DNA from: Bacteroidales bacterium
GTDB lineage: Bacteria; Bacteroidota; Bacteroidia; Bacteroidales; Tenuifilaceae
Direction: 5' to 3'
Length of the DNA stretch: 64,000 bases
NCBI GenBank assembly: GCA_003818205.1
Contig: RPRQ01000006.1
Span: forward strand, 1 to 64,000
The notes under the pieces were generated by a model. It was not told the origin of the DNA. It ran no database searches and saw only the letters and a program-made list of their open reading frames with translations. Of this stretch, positions 52,739 through 62,709 are shown piece by piece. The translations under genes and the position numbers were made by a program. Each line of letters begins with the position of its first letter. The first letter of the stretch is position 1.

Positions 52739-52880
52739 TTAGCGTTGCAATCTATTTTTGCGACCCATTGTGACCCTGCCTACCCTACGGCAGGCAGGTT
52801 TGCGGCTTAGCGGCAAATCTTTTTTAACTACTAACCTTCTAGTAGGCAGAGGCACTAAGACACGAAGAAAGCACTAAGTT
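52739..52880. repeat. diverged CACTAAG-family repeat with nested palindrome
   Basis: Left part TTGCGACCCATTGTGACC and GCTTAGCGGC; right part GGCACTAAGACACGAAG and GCACTAAG; the CCTGCC/GGCAGG palindrome lies inside. Looks like an old element with another inserted in it. Confidence 0.45.
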
Positions 52881-52910
52881 TTACTCGCAACTCTAAACTA
52901 AAATTACTAA

Positions 52911-52939
52911 ATAAAAAAACCTCGATTTCATCAAGGTTT
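52911..52939 (-). terminator. terminator after the calcium-binding barrel gene
   Basis: On the minus strand AAACCTTGAT and ATCGAGGTTT pair (one T-G), followed by a run of T. Confidence 0.75.
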
Positions 52940-52962
52940 TAATCATCTTTTTTTCGAATATT

Positions 52963-54420
52963 TTACTGCGAGAAGAAGAAGCTATTCAAGTCGTAAATAT
53001 CCTCCGTTTTAAAGTTGTTCTTCTCATCGAAATATTCATCAACGGATCTAAGCAGTTCAGGGAAAGAGATATAGCCATCGCCATCGGTATCAACGCCTTT
53101 AAATTTATCGGGAATAACACCAGGGGTAAATGTAATGCTTCGTGTCCAGATTGGGGCAACAGGAACAACCTTGATCTCCTTTCTAAGAACTGCGTTCTTC
53201 TGGTCGAACATTTCGGCAATTTTATCATCAGGAAGTTGAACCCCTTTACTATCGATGGTTGCTCCCGATGGAGTATTTGCCTCTTCATCTATATAATCAT
53301 AAACCCCATCTAAATCCGAATCGAATGGGCATCCCGAAATTGAGTCAACACGAACACCATTGGGTGAATCGGGGCAAAGATCCATCACATCAAGCACTCC
53401 ATCGTTATCCTGATCGGCCAAAAGCACCTCGTAGTCGAAGTTATCCAAATCGGCAAACATCTTCTCGATGGTATATGTTTTAGCCTCAGAGAATAGGTCG
53501 AAGCTCATCGAAAAATGCGTAAATGTAAAAATATCGTTATAGCCTTTGCCTTTAAGGCCTATACTCTCAGCTACTTTCGAGTCGTAGCCATCCATCACAT
53601 CGGTAAGGGCATAGTTAACGGTAGTTGCTACACGTAAACTAACCCTATTCGAAAGAAAAAAATCAAAGCCAACTTCAAGCGGAATAGCGAATGAATTCTG
53701 TGAAAAGCTACCTCTTCCGAATATATTCGCTTTGGAAAGATCGGTTTCATAGTCCCTGTCAAAGGGGGTTATTTTTGCTCGCCAAGCATCAATACCCAAT
53801 TCGTTAAAATCTCTAACTGTTCCATCGGACCAGAAATAGTAATAGCTAGGAACAGTTACTCCACCCTCTGTTTTTGAAAAGGTTAAATCGCCCTTAGGGC
53901 TAAAGAATATTGGCGAAAAGCCTATTGATATGAATGGACGAAAACTTTTAGTGTCCTTAAAAAGATGACCAAAGCCGTACTCGAAGTTAATCCCAAACTG
54001 GTACAAATCGGTTGAGAAAGCAGAATTTGAATAAATATCATTGTTAACATCATCAACAGGAAGAACTGGAATCGTCTGCATACTGCGTGAAATATTGAAA
54101 TCATGACCGCTTATGCCTCCGATAATTGCAAAAAAGTTCAACTTATAGTGGTTCTTTTTTCCAACAAAGGTTGAGACATTAACCTTAAAACCATTTCGAC
54201 CATCCAGAATATTCGTTCCAGAGTTTTTTACATCGCCAAAGAAGCTAAATACCCCTGGACCTAATGAAATAACCGGTTTATATACAGGATTTTCAACCTC
54301 AACCTCCTCGGTTAAAAGCTTTTTCCAATACTCATCATCCTCCTGAGCAATGCTGACAATGCTTAGGATAGATAAAAATAAGGTAAATAAAAGTTTATAA
54401 TAAAAACCTCTCAATTGCAT
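52963..54420 (-). CDS. outer-membrane barrel with TSP3-type calcium repeats and EF-hand
   Basis: 485 residues from MQLRGFYY, which is preferred over 54438. Signal peptide to about 26. The N-terminal 310 residues look like a beta-barrel (GPGVFSFFGDVK, FGINFEYGFGHLF, FRPFISIGFSPIFFS). About 335-395 has thrombospondin type-3-like DxDxDG repeats (DQDNDGVLDVMDLCPDSP, DSDLDGVYDYID). Near 455 is an EF-hand-like DTDGDGYISFPEL. Calcium probably rigidifies the outer part. Twenty-four bases after the SPOR protein gene. Confidence 0.8.
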   Translation of the reverse strand: MQLRGFYYKLLFTLFLSILSIVSIAQEDDEYWKKLLTEEVEVENPVYKPVISLGPGVFSFFGDVKNSGTNILDGRNGFKVNVSTFVGKKNHYKLNFFAIIGGISGHDFNISRSMQTIPVLPVDDVNNDIYSNSAFSTDLYQFGINFEYGFGHLFKDTKSFRPFISIGFSPIFFSPKGDLTFSKTEGGVTVPSYYYFWSDGTVRDFNELGIDAWRAKITPFDRDYETDLSKANIFGRGSFSQNSFAIPLEVGFDFFLSNRVSLRVATTVNYALTDVMDGYDSKVAESIGLKGKGYNDIFTFTHFSMSFDLFSEAKTYTIEKMFADLDNFDYEVLLADQDNDGVLDVMDLCPDSPNGVRVDSISGCPFDSDLDGVYDYIDEEANTPSGATIDSKGVQLPDDKIAEMFDQKNAVLRKEIKVVPVAPIWTRSITFTPGVIPDKFKGVDTDGDGYISFPELLRSVDEYFDEKNNFKTEDIYDLNSFFFSQ

Positions 54421-54444
54421 GAGCTTTGAATAAATCAATAAATA

Positions 54445-55833
54445 CTATTTAAACCATTTCTGGTTTGTGATCATCAATGCCTCTTGAACCGTAATTCGTA
54501 TTCCATTATTGTATGCAGCAACAAAGGCATCGGATAGTTTCGTGGTTTTCCAAAGATTAACTCTATAGTCACGTGCTTCCCTATAACCGTTAAACGAACC
54601 AACTGAGTACTTATACCATCCTTCATGCTCTTCGGTTCGAACCTCTTGGGGCAGTTTGTACTTTTTAAAGTAGTTTTTAATGTCAACAGGTCTGTGACCT
54701 GCTGCAATTTGAACCCTAAAGTAAACCCCTTTTTCGGGTTCAAGCATAAACGACTTTAGGTCAATAACTCTTTTGCCAATAGGTTGCTTTTTCTCCTCTA
54801 TCTTTTGATATTTAATTTCAATCTCTTTCCCGCCATCTACACCAGGTTCAGTGTAGCTATTGCTAGTAGGTTGCCCATCAACATTCTGACCTCCAATTGA
54901 TGAAAAGGTTGGCATGGGCACCGTTGCAATGATCCCCTCAAGGTTTCTTGGATCAAGGTTGGTTAAGTCAACCTCCTTTTGGGTAATATCGATAACCTGT
55001 GTTGCCTCATTAATGATAAAAGAGAATGTCCCTTTAAGCGCTAACGATTTAACCTCAGCCTTGTTAATGGGTGTCAATTTATAGGAAACCACAAAACGTT
55101 GTTCGGCAGGAAGGTTCATCCAAAGGAATTTAACCTTTTGATCTTTGAATGTAAAAATTGCATCCTTGGTCTGAATAGCTTCAGCTTTAAACCCCTGAGG
55201 TATTTCTTCTTCAATTTTAGCAAACTTCTCGGTACTCCCCTTATTTACCAATATATTCACAATATACTCATTATTAACCCCAACCACACTTGGCACCTGA
55301 CGAATACAACGAACATTTTTGGCAACGAGAGAAATTGGAGGTTGTATAGGAACCATTTGTTGGAAATCCTTAATATCTACAATAAGATTAGGATCGATAC
55401 GAGATGATTGCTTAATAAGAATTGCCGAAGAAACTACTTTAACCGATTTTCGCTGATTGTCATCAATGTAAGAAAATACACCTTTAAGATCGAACTCCCC
55501 CTTTAAACGTTCATCAACCTTTAGCCTGTAAAGCACCTTAAATTCTTTTTCCGAAGGAAGTTTTAACCATATGATCTTTACCTTTTGATTTTCGAAGGTG
55601 AAATTGGCATTGGCTGGATCAACAACTTGAGCCGTAAGGCCATTAGGTAAATCTTGCTGAAATCGTGCAAAACTCTCAATCGAACCCTTTTGAAGCGTTA
55701 GCTCCACATCGAATTCAGCCCCTGCATTAACCACTGAGGGAACGCCCACATTAAGAGATACATCTTCGCTTAACATTAAATTAATGGAAAGCACCCCGAC
55801 CATGTTTAATAACAAGATGATAGACCTGATCAT
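54445..55833 (-). CDS. SPOR-domain envelope protein with duplicated beta-sandwich
   Basis: 462 residues. Two similar modules, about 25-140 (GVPSVVNAGAEFDVELTLQKGSIESFARFQQDLPNGL) and about 185-295 (VVGVNNEYIVNILVNKGSTEKFAKIEEEIPQGF), look like tandem Ig-like domains. A linker follows, then a C-terminal SPOR module (YFRVQIAAGHRPV, WYKYSVGSFNGYREARDYR, DAFVAAYNNG). SPOR binds peptidoglycan stripped of stem peptides. Co-transcribed with the calcium-binding barrel. Probably links barrel and cell wall. Confidence 0.78.
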   Translation of the reverse strand: MIRSIILLLNMVGVLSINLMLSEDVSLNVGVPSVVNAGAEFDVELTLQKGSIESFARFQQDLPNGLTAQVVDPANANFTFENQKVKIIWLKLPSEKEFKVLYRLKVDERLKGEFDLKGVFSYIDDNQRKSVKVVSSAILIKQSSRIDPNLIVDIKDFQQMVPIQPPISLVAKNVRCIRQVPSVVGVNNEYIVNILVNKGSTEKFAKIEEEIPQGFKAEAIQTKDAIFTFKDQKVKFLWMNLPAEQRFVVSYKLTPINKAEVKSLALKGTFSFIINEATQVIDITQKEVDLTNLDPRNLEGIIATVPMPTFSSIGGQNVDGQPTSNSYTEPGVDGGKEIEIKYQKIEEKKQPIGKRVIDLKSFMLEPEKGVYFRVQIAAGHRPVDIKNYFKKYKLPQEVRTEEHEGWYKYSVGSFNGYREARDYRVNLWKTTKLSDAFVAAYNNGIRITVQEALMITNQKWFK

Positions 55834-56046
55834 TACGGTTAATGCGCTAAGGGTTTAGTTGTATCTAGGTTAATCAAGTACAATAATAGTAAAATATTAC
55901 AATAAAATACCTACAAACTATCCTAAATTATTGATAACCGTAAAATCTATTGAATCTATCTACTAGATATAAGCATAATAATATTCTATATTTCAATATG
56001 TTATAATGAAAACAATGATTTATTAACAGATAGCAACTTGCTAACT

Positions 56047-57717
56047 TTATTTGTAAGAAAAAGTACTACCACCAAGGAATTCACGAAGAATTGATGTTGG
56101 AGGAACTTCATCATTGGGGATTGGGGTAAAATAGCTTAAAAATTTCTGCAATCGAACCGCCTCTGAATACTCAGGTTCTGATGATGGGAGTTCGTAAAGG
56201 ATTGGTTCTGCATAACTTTTAAGAACGCTTAGTTCATAAAGCAGAGATGAATTAAACATTACATCAGCTTGCTCCTGATAGGGGAAGATATTCTTATCCT
56301 CTCCTCTTCTGACGCTATCCCATCTTCTTATGGTGTCCAATGCGCTATACCCACGATATTTGTAGTCGCGAATGATGCGCCGAATAAGCCTGTTATCGGT
56401 TGTTGGAATCCGATTAATGCTATCGAACGATAGCGAGGTTAACGCTGAAACATAAACTTTAAATTTCTTCTCAGCAGGAATCAACAGCGTTAATTCAGGG
56501 GTTAGCGCATGAATTCCCTCAATAACGATAATCCCATTGGATTCAATTTTCAGAAATGTCTTATCGTAAACCCGCTTGCCCTTTTCGAATGAAAACTTAG
56601 GGAGTTCCACCTCCTCGCCGTTCAACAGTTTTAACAAATCTCTATTAAATAGATCGACATCAAGCGCTTTGATCGACTCAAAATCATAATCCCCGTTCTC
56701 ATCCTTTGGGGTATCCTCTCTATCAACAAAATAGTTGTCGAGCGAGATGGTATAGGGCTTTAGCCCCGACACCTTAAGCTGAATCGATAATCGTTTTGCA
56801 AAGGTTGTCTTGCCCGATGACGATGGCCCTGAAATGAGGACAACCCTTACCTTATCACGTTTACAATACAATATATCGGCAATCTGTGCGACTTTCTTCT
56901 CGTGAAGGGCTTCCGAAATCTTAATCAGCTCGCTTGAATATCCTCGCTGAACCTGCTCGTTGATTGCAGCAACGCTGCCAACCCCAAGAATATCGACCCA
57001 ATCCTTATGCTCCTGAAATATCTCAAACATCTGATCCTGAATCTCAATGTCCTCAACCTCTTCGGGTTTTGATCGCTTGGGGATTCGTAATAACATTCCC
57101 TGATAGTACTTTACCAAATCAAATACCTTTAAATAGCCTGATGTTGGGACTAAACTGCCAAAAAAGTAATCGGCCGAGTCGCCAAGATAGTAGATTGATG
57201 TATATAACTTTGGGCGAGTTCTAAACAGCTTTGCCTTATCATAATACCCCATTCGCTCAAACATGTTGACAACATCAGTGGTAAGCACTTTATCACGTTT
57301 AAATGGAATATTTGCTTCAACAATTTCGCGCATTTTATCACCAATATTAAAGATCAATGGCAATTCGAGCGATTGATCACACCCATCAATTTCGCAGTAA
57401 AAACCTTTTGAAACCGAGTGTTCAAATCTTACACTTGAACCGGGTATTAAATCTTTAACAGCCTTTTGAAGCACAAAGAAAAGTGAGCGCTGATACATTC
57501 TCATCCCTGCTGTATGCGAAATATCGATAAAATGTATTGTTTTGGGTGAATATACTTCATAGCTAAGTTCTTTAAGCGTATTATTTACCATTGCGCCAAG
57601 AATAGGACTATTGAGTTTAACGTTAAACTCAACGGCAATTTCTGCTAAGTTCAGACCTGGAACAATATTCTTCTTCTCTTTCGTATTACCACAAACAACC
57701 TCAACCTCTTGTCTCAT
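56047..57717 (-). CDS. uridine-kinase-like protein with ThrRS-type N-terminal domains
   Basis: 556 residues. The N-terminal about 65 residues look like a TGS fold, and about 65-230 like the ThrRS/AlaRS editing-associated region (HTAGMRMYQRSLFFVLQKAV). From about 270 is a P-loop kinase: Walker A GPSSSGKTTFAKRL, DNYFVDRED (phosphate-acceptor loop), YDFESIKALD, ELPKFSFEKGKRVY and IIVIEGIHAL (Walker B-like). The same two-part architecture is known in bacterial nucleoside-kinase-like proteins. Uridine phosphorylation is plausible but unproven. Intact length. Confidence 0.85.
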   Translation of the reverse strand: MRQEVEVVCGNTKEKKNIVPGLNLAEIAVEFNVKLNSPILGAMVNNTLKELSYEVYSPKTIHFIDISHTAGMRMYQRSLFFVLQKAVKDLIPGSSVRFEHSVSKGFYCEIDGCDQSLELPLIFNIGDKMREIVEANIPFKRDKVLTTDVVNMFERMGYYDKAKLFRTRPKLYTSIYYLGDSADYFFGSLVPTSGYLKVFDLVKYYQGMLLRIPKRSKPEEVEDIEIQDQMFEIFQEHKDWVDILGVGSVAAINEQVQRGYSSELIKISEALHEKKVAQIADILYCKRDKVRVVLISGPSSSGKTTFAKRLSIQLKVSGLKPYTISLDNYFVDREDTPKDENGDYDFESIKALDVDLFNRDLLKLLNGEEVELPKFSFEKGKRVYDKTFLKIESNGIIVIEGIHALTPELTLLIPAEKKFKVYVSALTSLSFDSINRIPTTDNRLIRRIIRDYKYRGYSALDTIRRWDSVRRGEDKNIFPYQEQADVMFNSSLLYELSVLKSYAEPILYELPSSEPEYSEAVRLQKFLSYFTPIPNDEVPPTSILREFLGGSTFSYK

Positions 57718-57904
57718 AAGTTTTAATAATTATCAATCGTTTCAAATGTAAGAAACTCTTTAAATTTCATTTGTTTTATAATTGCACCTATTGCCGGCAA
57801 TACAAATAACCTCAATTATAAATAGTTAACTATACTTAAACAGTTTTTAAATCTAATTGGTATAGTATGGCTTACTAAATTATTGACGATTTACCGCAGC
57901 AAAG

Positions 57905-58732
57905 TCAGCTCACAGGAACTATAAAGGTATCGAAGAATACTCTATTTCGCAATTCGCATCCAGTTTCTTCCTCGATTTTACTAACCAATACTTTAAGCAC
58001 ATCGGTGCTACCACTTGAGTAAAATGTATGATATGTACTATCCACCGAATTATCAAGTAACATTTGATTTTCAACCAATACCTTAAGAACTTGCTTTGCC
58101 ACGGCAGGTGAAGGATCGATAATCTCAACATTCGGGGGTAAAATCTTTTCTAGTAATGGTTTAAAAAATGGATAATGAGTACAACCAAGAACAAGCTGAT
58201 CGATATTGCATTCGAGCATTGGTTTTACATATTTAAGAAGCAAATCCTCCGCCTCATGAGTATTCTCTATGCCTTGCTCTACGAGTTCTACAAGCCCTTC
58301 CCCTACCTGATAGCAGACATTAACATCCGATGCGTACTTATGGCTTGTTTCGATGTACAAACGACCTTTAAATGTACCTGCTGTGGCAAGCACTCCAATG
58401 CTTTTTGATTTTGTATTCAGCGCTGCAGGTTTTATGGCAGGTTCCATTCCTATAAAAGGAACCGAGTAGTTTTCTCTTAGCCAGTCGATAGCCGCTGCGG
58501 TTGCTGTATTACAAGCAACAACGATAACCTTGCAGCCCATAGAGATTAAAAAATCGGTTATTGCTGAAGATAATGCGATGATTTCATCCTTTGGCTTTGA
58601 ACCATACGGACAGTTTGCCGAATCGGCAAAATAGATAAACGACTCATTCGGAAGCTCCTTGACAAGGGCTTTCAGTACCGATAATCCACCTGCTCCTGAA
58701 TCGAATACCCCAATGGGACGAGAATCGGACAT
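57905..58732 (-). CDS. murI: glutamate racemase
   Basis: 275 residues with all family landmarks: IGVFDSGAGGLSVL (catalytic-site Asp and Ser), YGSKP, VVACNTATAAAID (first catalytic Cys), and LVLGCTHYPFF (second catalytic Cys). It interconverts L- and D-glutamate for peptidoglycan. Lies downstream of the bamA/ompH genes in the same order as in many Bacteroidota but behind its own terminator-separated start. Confidence 0.95.
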   Translation of the reverse strand: MSDSRPIGVFDSGAGGLSVLKALVKELPNESFIYFADSANCPYGSKPKDEIIALSSAITDFLISMGCKVIVVACNTATAAAIDWLRENYSVPFIGMEPAIKPAALNTKSKSIGVLATAGTFKGRLYIETSHKYASDVNVCYQVGEGLVELVEQGIENTHEAEDLLLKYVKPMLECNIDQLVLGCTHYPFFKPLLEKILPPNVEIIDPSPAVAKQVLKVLVENQMLLDNSVDSTYHTFYSSGSTDVLKVLVSKIEEETGCELRNRVFFDTFIVPVS

Positions 58733-58759
58733 AAAAGGAAAGGTTTAGTAGATGAGCGA

Positions 58760-58799
58760 AAACTATAAAGCTCGGAAGCAGATGCTACCGAGCTTATAG
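58760..58799 (-). terminator. terminator between ompH (second) and murI
   Basis: On the minus strand AAGCTCGG and CCGAGCTT with AGCA/TGCT inner pairing, plus CTATA/TATAG outer pairing, then TTTTCG. Confidence 0.8.
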
Positions 58800-58815
58800 A
58801 AGTATATTAGAAAAT

Positions 58816-59337
58816 TTACTTTTTCGTAATATTAAGCTCTTTCTTGACCAAAGGAAGTATATCAACGCTTTGATCTGAAAAATAGGCAACAGAGCCTGTG
58901 CTTACATCAAAAACGTAGATGAAACCATTTGCCTTTGCGACTTTCGATATCGTTGCATTAGCCTTATCAACAATGGGTTTCATCAGATCTGCTTGCTGCT
59001 TTTGGTAATCCTGCTGGGCAGTTTGCTCAAACTCCTGAGATCTTTGTTGAAGTTCCTGTAGCTCTTTCTCCTTCATTTCGCGGATTGCATCGGTAAAGGT
59101 TGCCTTCTTCTGAAGGTAATCCTGATACTTTTTATTGAACTCAACCTGAAGCGTTTCGATCTGCTCAGAAAGATCTTTAGCATATTTTTTCAGTTTCACA
59201 TCAGCGCTATCACGCTCGGGCATAGCCATCAATAGCTCCTGGCTGTTAATATGTCCAAACTTCAAGTTCTGAGCGCTTATACTTGCAGCACAAAGGAAAA
59301 GCGCAGCAATCATTAACCCTTTAGTAATTCTAATCAT
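58816..59337 (-). CDS. OmpH/Skp-family periplasmic chaperone, copy 2
   Basis: 173 residues. Signal peptide to ...ISAQ, then a small beta body (FGHINSQELLMAMPERDSAD) and two long coiled-coil helices (LKKYAKDLSEQIETLQ... QRSQEFEQTAQQDY), closing with a C-terminal strand (FIYVFDVSTGSVAYF). Skp-like trimers hold unfolded outer-membrane proteins for BamA, which is encoded nearby. Second of two adjacent copies, a normal Bacteroidota arrangement. Confidence 0.88.
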   Translation of the reverse strand: MIRITKGLMIAALFLCAASISAQNLKFGHINSQELLMAMPERDSADVKLKKYAKDLSEQIETLQVEFNKKYQDYLQKKATFTDAIREMKEKELQELQQRSQEFEQTAQQDYQKQQADLMKPIVDKANATISKVAKANGFIYVFDVSTGSVAYFSDQSVDILPLVKKELNITKK

Positions 59338-59379
59338 GATTATCGTTTTTATTAATTGTTAGGCAAAAATAAATAATTA

Positions 59380-59889
59380 TTAGTTGTATCCAAGTTTTTG
59401 TAAAACTTCTTCGCTTTTGTCGTATCGGGGGTTGCTATAAAGCATATTGGGTGATGCCGATGAATCGAAGATAACCGCATAACCACCTTCGTTGGCCAGC
59501 TCCTTTATTGCATTGCTAACCTGATCCTGAATGGGCTTTATCAGCTCCTCACGTTTTTTAAAGAGTAATCCATCCTTGCCAAAGTATTTCATCTGAAGTT
59601 CCTTGGCCTGACGCTCCTTTATAATAATATCATCCTCGCGTTTCTTTCGCATCTCATCGGTAAGTAGAACCTTCTCGGCCTGATAATCCTGATACAATTT
59701 ATCAACCTCGGCATACTTTGTTTCAATCTCCTTTTGATATTGAGCTGATAACTTTTCAAGCTGTTCCTGTGCAGACTTATAGCTTGGGATTTTTTTAAGA
59801 ATATAATCGCTATCAACAAATGCAAACTTCTGAGCCATTAGCGTGCTGGCAAACAGCAGAAAAACAGCAAAAATTATAACCCTCTTCAT
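59380..59889 (-). CDS. OmpH/Skp-family periplasmic chaperone, copy 1
   Basis: 169 residues. Signal peptide to ...LMAQ, then FAFVDSDYILKKIPSYKSAQ, a long coiled coil (KEIETKYAEVDKLYQDYQAE... RKKREDDIIIKERQAKELQ) and a closing beta segment (YAVIFDSSASPNMLY). It shares only moderate identity with the second copy. Lies 80 bases downstream of bamA. Confidence 0.88.
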   Translation of the reverse strand: MKRVIIFAVFLLFASTLMAQKFAFVDSDYILKKIPSYKSAQEQLEKLSAQYQKEIETKYAEVDKLYQDYQAEKVLLTDEMRKKREDDIIIKERQAKELQMKYFGKDGLLFKKREELIKPIQDQVSNAIKELANEGGYAVIFDSSASPNMLYSNPRYDKSEEVLQKLGYN

Positions 59890-59969
59890 GATTTAGTATT
59901 TTTTTAAACACGTTAAATCAATAATATTGCCAAAAGTAGATTCAACAACCTACGTTTTCTTAAAAAGCG

Positions 59970-62582
59970 TTAAAAAGGCATACCGATCACAAAAAAGAAC
60001 CGTTGATCGTTTGCCGATGGAATACCAGGAACCTCATCAAGGCCAATACCATAATCAATTCCAAGCATTCCGAGCATGGGTAAAAACATCCTAGCACCTA
60101 TACCGATTGAACGGTGAACGCTGAAGGGGTTAAAATCATCGACACCAGCAAACGAGTTACCCGCCTCAACGAAAGCTAAACCATAGATTACTGCCTGAGG
60201 TTTTAACGATAAAGGATACCTCAGCTCCATAGTATATTTATTATAGATATTACCATTCTTAACCTGTCGAAGTTGCCCATTAGGCATAGCTTGATATTTA
60301 TATGGAGTTAGAGAGCCATTATCATAACCTCTCAAACCTATGGTTTCTCTACCATATAGGTTCATGCCTGACATACCATCACCCCCAACATCAAAACCCT
60401 CAAAGGGGGAGTGTCCTAAGCTTTTATTATAAAACCCTAGCACACCGAATTGGGCATTGGTATATAATACAAGATTCCCTACGAGAGACATATACCACTG
60501 AGCCCTTCCGGTCCATTTATGAAACTCAATCCACTTATACTGCTTTGCCATCTGATCCTGATTGATCCGAGTTCTTGCATCGGCAGCCGCTTGTTCTGCA
60601 GTAGCCGTGGGATAGGTTAATTTATACTCAGCAGCGTACTGAGTAGTCAACAAATCCCTCTCGCTGTTACTATATAGCCAGAACTTATCCTTCTTAAATG
60701 CAGAATAAGGTAGTGTAAGCTGAAGTCCTAACGAGAAGTTCGAACCTACACGAGGGTAAATCATCTGATCGGTAGAATTTCTGCCCAATGTAATTTTATA
60801 GCTGATATTATTCGAACTACCACTTTCAAAAGCAAACTGGCTACTATTCCAATCCTTAAGCGAGTAGTGCTGAACGCTCATCTCGTGGAAAAGGGTAAAA
60901 TAATCATCGGGATGCTTTAAACGAGAACCAATCCCCACTGAACCTCCCGTAATCTTAAAATAACGATCGCTTGTTTCGTATGCGTAATTTGCACCATTCT
61001 GGATTTGATGAAAAAGGGAGACGGAGAAATTGGTTGGCTTTTTACCACCTAGCCATGGTTCGCTGAATGAGATACTAAATGATTTATAGTATGACCCATT
61101 CGTTGATGCTCTAAGCGCAAGCGATTGGCTATCGCCCGAAGGAACAGGTCGCCATGCCCCTTTATCGAAAATTCTACGAACAGAGAAGTTAGCGAAACGG
61201 ATACCCACGGTACCCACAAACATATTTGCACCCCAGCCCCCTGAAATCTCAAATTGGTCGTTGGCCTTCTCCTCAAGAACATACTTTAAATCAACGGTCC
61301 CATTCGCTGGATTGGGGATTGGTTTCACGTCAAGCTTCTCGGGGTCAAAATGGCCAAGCTGTGCTAGCTGACGGATAGAGCGTGTAATATCTGATCTACT
61401 GAATAAATCACCAGGTTTAGAGAATAGCTCGCGCCGAGCAACGTGCTCATTCGTTTTCGTATTCCCAGCAATAAATATATTGTTTACTGTAGCCTGATCG
61501 CCTTCATAAATTCTCATTTCAAGGTCAACCGAATCCCTTTCCACGTTTATCTCAACAGGTTCTAGCTGAAAAAACAAATAACCATCGTCCATATAGAGGG
61601 TAGTTATCGAATTGTCCTCTGTAAACAATCGTTTATCAAGCATCGATTTATCGTAAACGTCCCCCTTTTTCATAGAAAGAATACCGCCTAAAACTTCAGA
61701 AGGAAGTTTAGTGTTACCTAACCACGATATGCTGCGAATATGGTATTGATTCCCTTCTGAAACGTTCAGCTTTATCTCAATTCTTTTTCGGCTAACAGGA
61801 TAAATTGAATCCTTAATTATCTTTGCATCACGGTAACCATGCTCATTATAAAATGCTATCAAATTGTGTTTATCCTCCTCGTAGTCGGCCTCCACAAGTT
61901 TTGATGATTTAAATATATTGAAATCCCTTCGATGGGTTTTTTTAAGTTTTCTCCTAAGCTTTCTATCCGTAAAGGCTACGTTACCATCGAATACAACATT
62001 ACGAATTTTAACCTTTTTATTCTTCTTGATATCAAAAACGAGCTTAATCCCATTGGCTATAACAGTGTCGTTATTTTGAATAACATCAACCTGAGTATTC
62101 AAATACCCCTTATCCCTGTAATGCTTCTTTACTATTCTAACAGAGTTTTCGAGAATGCTTTCAGTAACCTGACCTCCTACACGCAGCTTGAGTTGTTCCT
62201 TAATATCATCCTTCTCGCCTTTACGAATCCCTTTCAGGTCAATGGATGATATTCTGGATCGTTCTTGCAGGAATAAATCTAAGTAAACATCATCCTCTTC
62301 AACCTTAGTAGCAGAAAACTTAACATCGGAGAATAGCCCTTGTCCCCATAGCTTCCTAATGGGTTTAGTAATATCATCGCCCGGAATAGTAATCGTATCT
62401 CCAACGGCAAGTCCGCTAACCGAGATTAAAACAGTGGGTTCAAGGAACTTTATACCAGATACAGTTATCTCTTTTATGCAGTATTTTTTTGGAGTACTAT
62501 AATCAAACAGTATGTTCTGGGCCGACAATGCGGAAGCCATGCAAGTAAAGGCGAAAAAAACAAGAATTTTTCTATACATCAT
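59970..62582 (-). CDS. bamA: outer-membrane assembly factor BamA
   Basis: 870 residues. Signal peptide to ...ALSAQ. About 28-410 holds POTRA repeats with their ITVSGIKFLEPTVL, VVFDGNVAFTDRKLRRKLK and NNIFIAGNTKTNEHVARREL motifs. From about 440 is the 16-stranded barrel (ISGGWGANMFVGTVG, FSISFSEPWLGG), with the conserved IGIGARMFLPMLGMLGIDYG before a C-terminal FVIGMPF strand. Inserts outer-membrane proteins. The start could be either of two adjacent ATGs (62582 or 62579). Lies between uppS and the two ompH genes. Confidence 0.95.
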   Translation of the reverse strand: MMYRKILVFFAFTCMASALSAQNILFDYSTPKKYCIKEITVSGIKFLEPTVLISVSGLAVGDTITIPGDDITKPIRKLWGQGLFSDVKFSATKVEEDDVYLDLFLQERSRISSIDLKGIRKGEKDDIKEQLKLRVGGQVTESILENSVRIVKKHYRDKGYLNTQVDVIQNNDTVIANGIKLVFDIKKNKKVKIRNVVFDGNVAFTDRKLRRKLKKTHRRDFNIFKSSKLVEADYEEDKHNLIAFYNEHGYRDAKIIKDSIYPVSRKRIEIKLNVSEGNQYHIRSISWLGNTKLPSEVLGGILSMKKGDVYDKSMLDKRLFTEDNSITTLYMDDGYLFFQLEPVEINVERDSVDLEMRIYEGDQATVNNIFIAGNTKTNEHVARRELFSKPGDLFSRSDITRSIRQLAQLGHFDPEKLDVKPIPNPANGTVDLKYVLEEKANDQFEISGGWGANMFVGTVGIRFANFSVRRIFDKGAWRPVPSGDSQSLALRASTNGSYYKSFSISFSEPWLGGKKPTNFSVSLFHQIQNGANYAYETSDRYFKITGGSVGIGSRLKHPDDYFTLFHEMSVQHYSLKDWNSSQFAFESGSSNNISYKITLGRNSTDQMIYPRVGSNFSLGLQLTLPYSAFKKDKFWLYSNSERDLLTTQYAAEYKLTYPTATAEQAAADARTRINQDQMAKQYKWIEFHKWTGRAQWYMSLVGNLVLYTNAQFGVLGFYNKSLGHSPFEGFDVGGDGMSGMNLYGRETIGLRGYDNGSLTPYKYQAMPNGQLRQVKNGNIYNKYTMELRYPLSLKPQAVIYGLAFVEAGNSFAGVDDFNPFSVHRSIGIGARMFLPMLGMLGIDYGIGLDEVPGIPSANDQRFFFVIGMPF

Positions 62583-62709
62583 TATTATTGAGTTATCTGA
62601 ATCTACAAGTTGAAAATACCCTTTAAATTTAAAAGGCTAAATATGGGAACAATTTTTTAAAATCAGGCAAATTTAATTAAGCGAAACAAGCTAAAGTTTG
62701 CAAAATAAG

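Larger units (their letters stand above)
52605..52962. other. 358-bp gap with palindrome, CACTAAG remnant and terminator
   Basis: No gene. It contains CCTGCC-TACCCTAC-GGCAGG (52775-52794), a tract with TTGTGACC, GCTTAGCGGC, GGCACTAAG and GCACTAAG units of the dispersed family (about 52739-52880), and the terminator of the gene at 52963. Confidence 0.5.
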
